From assembly GCA_011800805.1 (NCBI GenBank), contig MPNW01000023.1, positions 206,593 to 270,592 of the forward strand: 64,000 nucleotides of DNA, in the 5' to 3' direction. Position 1 is the first letter of the stretch, and every line of letters starts with the position of its first letter. A program made the translations under genes and the position numbers. This document shows, piece by piece, positions 59,916 through 64,000 of the stretch. The notes under the pieces are model-generated. The model searched no databases. It was not told where the DNA came from and saw only the letters and a program-made list of their open reading frames with translations. This stretch comes from Hirudo medicinalis (Eukaryota; Annelida; Clitellata; Hirudinida; Hirudinidae).

Positions 59916-60937
59916 GTCATTTATTATATACTAGCCAAGGGGGACAAACCCTGGCACAACTTGAAGATATGACCTTTTCTGCTTCTAGCCAAAAGTAATG
60001 GGTAAAGAAGGCTCAGGGGGACCATTGCCTTCCCCCAAATGATGTTCCTGCTAAGATACCCGGCTACGAACAGATAATATTACTGCTCAAGTGTACCGTA
60101 AATAAATTTTTCCTAAAGTAAAATAAATTAAATTGAATGGTTTTAGTTGGTATAAAAAGTGCATCATTTTGTGTTTTAGGATAAATAATTTTTTCCGTTT
60201 TGCCTTCGCGAGTGTACAGTGAAATTATCAAATTTATTGAACTCAGACGAATATTTCGTGCGAAATTCACGAAAAACTGGAAATACCCAATATATAAAAA
60301 TTGTTTGGGTTTCCAACTCGAGAACGAATGTTAGCCAAGTCATGGGCAAAAGCCATTGGCGACAACCCGTCAGCAGCCACAACCCCAACCCTAAACCTGG
60401 AGAACATACGAAATTTTCTCCCCGGGGGTTGGATTTTGTTCGTGACTTCAAGTAATCTCGAGGACATGTCAAATAAATCTCATGGTAAAAGAGAATCCAT
60501 CCATAGATTTTACTTTACTAAATTTGTAAGAAATCAGATTTTTGTTGAACCTTTTATTGAAAAACAAAACACAAGTACAAATGAGAACTCAAAAAGAAAT
60601 CGACCTAAGAGAAAACTCCCGCTAGCGGACCTCCTATTGCTAGATAAGGGAATTTTAATTTCAAACAAATAAACCACAAAAAATATTCATTGGTAAAATT
60701 CTGTAAACGAATAATGAAATCGCATAGTCAATGAATTACAAGTTTAAATTAAAATGTTTTAATTAATAAGTGCTTTCATAAAAGAAATTGAAACTCCGTC
60801 TGAGGTGCGCCAGCAGGGATACTCAAAAAGGTAACCCCGTCGCCGAACGTTCCCCGGGCCGGCCCGCATCCGCTGATCAGGCGGATGTCCCTATTGACAT
60901 TACTGACCCTTCGTTCAATCTTTCTCAACAAACTTTC
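59916..60937. other. Unassigned repeat-rich DNA
   Basis: Frames at 60219-60672 show no known domain. On the minus strand, 60600-60660 shares the phrase GCTAGCGGGAGTTTT and surrounding bases with the LINE 3' region near 59795. A GC-rich block (CCGAACGTTCCCCGGGCCGG) lies at 60843. Probably several truncated repeats. Confidence 0.35.
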
Positions 60938-61158
60938 TATTGAAAATTATAGAAGAAAACGGAAACAACAGTTAATAGTTTAATAAACAACTGAATTTTA
61001 CAGTCAACATTAAGCAATTAAGGAACTTGTCTACAGTCTTTATACAACAAAGATTCTATCAACAACTTCACCACGACAAGCTACTCGCTGAAACTTCTCA
61101 CCAACTCCGCGTCCCCAGAACCACATAACATAGAACAATTAACAAAACTATTTCAACA
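60938..61158 (-). mobile_element. Solo LTR, family b, copy 2, with 5-bp target duplication
   Basis: 221 bp, nearly identical to 18833-19055. CTTTC flanks both sides (60933-60937 and 61159-61163). Ends TATTGAAA and TTTCAACA are inverted-repeat-like. Confidence 0.78.
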
Positions 61159-61399
61159 CTTTCCAACCGCATTCTCTGCTTCATATCATCAACATACCAT
61201 TCTTGCCTCCTACCTCAATCGCAATGCAAAGAGAACAACCACAAGAGTAGTAGTAGTTGTAATTTATTAATGTCCTCAGCATAACTTGATGACTAGGACA
61301 ACAACTCAGACAGCAAAAAGAAAAAAACAAAAAAACAATAAACAACAAATAAAAGTTCATAATGTGTAATAGGTGCTGGTCCATATCAGATTTAACTTA

Positions 61400-63310
61400 C
61401 TCTAGTGGATTTATTTTGTCCCTTATTGCTCTTCTTAGGCTTGATTTGGCCAGATATTCAATTAGGAAATGCTAGACAGTCTCAGCTTCTTGAGGATAGG
61501 TTTGGCATTTACTGTCTGCGTGATGCCTCATCGTCAAGTGGTGTTGTTTTAGAGCGCATTTTCCAAGTTGGAGTCTAGAGATCAAAGTCCCCTTCCTCCT
61601 CGAGACACATTGGAATTTCCTCTTTACTGACACCATTTTCTCCACTAGCTTATACTGCTTCTCTTCATTGTGTTTCCATCTGGTTTGCCATTGCTGCAGG
61701 ACATTTTGGTCAATCAATCTCTTTATGTCCTTGATTGTTTATGAAATCCAGCATTCAGTTTCATCCTTGGTTGTGGCAGCTTTTGCCAAGGCGTCCACAT
61801 GCTCATTTCCAGGAATTCCAACACGGTCGGGTACCCAGACCAGTAGGACTTCTTTGCCTTTTTCGTAAAGTTCTGAAATAGTAGAAATAATAGTTGCAAA
61901 TGTTCAACTCTTCTGCGCAGGGCTCTAATCTCGATGGCTGCTAGTTCCATGGAGCTGCTGCTACGGTGACTTGAAATTCTGATACTGAGCTTCAAGTCTT
62001 TTTGTTTTATCACTATCCCCGCTTTCCCATCCTTAAGGCATCTGTGAAACATAGGAGGTTTCCTGAATCCTTTCCTTGGCTACCAGCATCCTCAAGGGAT
62101 CACCATTACCGAAGGAAAGGTTCATTTTACCAAACTTTTGGAACTTTAGCCACTAGGGAACAATTTCGTACCGCCTTTCCCTGTTTGCTCTTTTCTGAAA
62201 ATCTTCGACAAAGTTTCTTGGAATGAGTGCTTCGATTGTTTTCAACGGCGTGAGCTGCCGTTTCTTTTTCATCATCTTTGTATATAAAAGAAAATAAATT
62301 GCTTCGTTATTATTTGCAGTTGATCTGAGTGCATGATAAGCCATGAGCTTCTGTATGCAAAGATTATGTGGAGGTTCTCCACTTGATGCAGTGCTGATTC
62401 CATGCGTAATGCTGCAGCAGATTGCAGGAGCATGCGCCTTGATCTTCTTGTAGACGTTCTTGATTTGTTCGCCTCCCAGAACAATTGCTTCACAGCCATA
62501 GTCCATCACAGATTGAATAGTAGCTCTGTACACGTGCAGTAGATTCAACTTACTCGATCCCCATGAGCTGCCAGAGATTGCTCTTAAGGCATTAAGACGC
62601 TTTAAGCATCTTTGCTCTACTGCTTGCGCACTCCAAGTTAGCCTTTCTTCTAAGACTATGCCTAAGAAAGTAGCAGTATTAGAGACTGAAAGGAGCTCGT
62701 TGCCTTTACTGAGCTCGACATTAGCGTCCATCCTGTTTCTGTGGAAAAAGCTTCTTGCAACTTATTAGTGGATTTTTTAAAACCATTGACAAATATGTTT
62801 TTGCAAGCAGGACATAATATTGTCTGCATATATCGACAACTGGACTCCATTTATTGGTCTTGCCATCAATCATGACAATGAAGAGAAGTGGACTCAAAAC
62901 GTTGTCTTGAGGCGTTTACCAAGTGATGGGGTCGGGAAAGGGCTGCTCCGACTCTCATCTGAGTGATGCGGTTCTGGAGGAAATCGAGTATCTAGTGAAG
63001 CATTCTGCCCTCAATTTGGAAGAGTTTGACAATTCCTTCTCTCTCCAGGCCTTCTCTAGGTCAAGGAAAACTCCCAAAGTCATCCTCTTCTGGGTGGAGG
63101 AAACAGCAACATCTTGCACTTATCTGACGATATTATTGATCAGTGTCTTGTAAAGTTTAGCTGCCCTGTTACTAACAAAGGCCTTCTGGCAGTGGCAACT
63201 CTTCACATTTTCCTCAACAATAGTCTTTGTGGCTTGTCTTATACTCCTTTTGATGGGTTGTTGCTCCAAATCTGGATGTTTCAACCCAAAATGTTTGCGT
63301 AGCGCAATAT
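61400..63310 (-). pseudogene. LINE with reverse transcriptase and RNase H, degenerate
   Basis: Minus strand from 63310 leftward. First a reverse-transcriptase part (MTLGVFLDLEKAW, NVLSPLLFIVMIDG). Then ATFLGIVLEERLTWSAQAVE and LLHVYRATIQSVMDYGCEAI. Then an RNase H segment, VPDRVGIPGNEHVDALAKAA. Last is the zinc-knuckle-like end (LISRLQLGKCALKQHHLT, CQTYPQEAETV). This domain order fits RNase H-bearing clades (I, R1/LOA-like). Frameshifts occur throughout; the catalytic YADD is not readable in one frame. Confidence 0.78.
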
Positions 63311-63486
63311 TGCTACTACTGTTATTGCACTATTGGATGATTTGCAGACAGAAAATTCAATAAACACCCATGGCCATCATTTTAGCTCAAAACACCAATG
63401 GTCAACAAAATGATCACTAAATTAAGAGCATTTAATTAATCCTGATTGGCCTGGTCGAATAAAGTGAGTATCTAGGAGTGCTTGAC

Positions 63487-63966
63487 TCAAAACATCGGAT
63501 AAAATACAAAAAGGGAGCTGCAGAGCTTATGCAACTTTGAATAGGCTATTCCATTCACTGGCAATCCATTTTCAACCAGAAACTCAACAAGGCAGTGATT
63601 CGACTTACTCTCTCCCCATGAGCTGCCAGAGATTGCTCTTAAGGCATTAAGATGCTTTAAGCATCTTTGCTCTACTGCTTGTGCACTCCAAGTTAGCCTT
63701 TCTTCTAAGACTATGCCTTCTAAGAAAGTAGCAGTATTAGAGACCGAAAGGAGCCCCTTCTTGTGTTTGTTTCGTTGGCTTGACCATGAAATCCAACATC
63801 TGATCTGAGACTGGTTCCTTATCTCTTTGCTCTGCTTTCTCCAACTCCCCAGAAACTGTGCAACATAGTTTTTGGTTAACTTTTTTTTTAGTTCCTCATA
63901 ACTAAAATGAACCATGGATTTAGGAGATTTCTGCTCTCCAAAAACCATGAGTCTGCCAACAACCAC
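63487..63966 (-). pseudogene. Second, rearranged fragment of the RNase H-type LINE
   Basis: LLSVSNTATFLEGIVLEERL and SAQAVEQRCLKHLNALRAIS repeat the segment at 62561-62697, at roughly 95 percent DNA identity by eye (63610-63753), with a few-base insertion. Here it is joined to unrelated upstream sequence (EELKKKLTKNYVAQFLGSWR) that is gag-like in composition but unidentified. Confidence 0.6.
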
Positions 63967-64000
63967 TCTCTCATGGAGTTTAAAGAGAGGTCAGGGAAAT

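Noticed and set aside
60219..60672. Two overlapping plus-strand ORFs as a gene
   Set aside because: No domain, no splice support, and part of the region is shared with LINE 3' DNA; probably repeat-derived.

Overview
This is a 64 kb piece of an AT-rich, intron-rich animal genome. Genes have short introns (mostly 55-700 bp) with GT-AG borders, AATAAA-type tails and no bacterial gene organisation. Animal-specific orthologues are present (HPS3, WDR33, INTS14, POLR3E, a ZMYM2/3/4-type protein, lysosomal acid phosphatase, beta-1,4-galactosyltransferase). An arthropod or a related invertebrate is the most natural reading, because the galactosyltransferase and the clan-2-like P450 look invertebrate. 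I cannot assign a species. The region is a mosaic of ordinary single-copy genes and a dense graveyard of transposable elements.

Layout, left to right. 0.1-1.9 kb: 5' part of a beta4-galactosyltransferase gene (-), cut by the window edge. 1.3-3.5 kb: SINEs, one nested in another. 4.5-6.0 kb: intronless, atypical cytochrome P450 (-). 7.0-9.9 kb: HPS3-like gene (+), head-to-head with the P450. 10.4-11.1 kb: hAT pseudogene. 11.6-12.9 kb: four-pass membrane protein gene (-). 13.6-17.3 kb: WDR33 (-). 18.2-20.4 kb: dead ZMYM1-like hAT transposon split by a solo LTR. 21.1-22.0 kb: dead LINE, followed by a 2.8 kb desert. 24.8-26.4 kb: C2H2 zinc-finger gene (+). 26.9-31.8 kb: 3' end of an Ig-domain membrane receptor gene (-), whose introns hold LINE, hAT and SINE debris. 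32-37 kb: pol tail and LTR of an LTR element, plus a CR1-like LINE with a solo LTR inside it. 37.6-42.3 kb: ZMYM-type zinc-finger gene (-) with a 62-bp hAT MITE in an intron. 44.7-47.3 kb: INTS14 (+). 48.2-49.9 kb: POLR3E/RPC5 (+). 51.4-55.8 kb: lysosomal acid phosphatase (-). 56.5-64 kb: hAT fragment, solo LTRs, a non-LTR retrotransposon with two single N bases, and an RNase H-bearing LINE.

The genes do not form a pathway. Several are nuclear RNA-machinery parts (WDR33 in mRNA 3' processing, INTS14 in Integrator, POLR3E in RNA polymerase III). Two concern lysosomes or lysosome-related organelles (HPS3, acid phosphatase). Gene models for HPS3, the four-pass protein, INTS14, POLR3E, acid phosphatase and the zinc-finger gene were checked by hand: exon phases agree and total lengths divide by three.

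The most distinctive observations are: a 62-bp hAT MITE with perfect 8-bp target duplications; two solo-LTR families, each present twice with visible target duplications, one with an empty-site paralogue in this same window; a P450 ORF lacking most of the heme-loop consensus; a HPS3 gene that stops at half length; a POLR3E without the central region; and three GC-AG introns among about 50 introns inspected.
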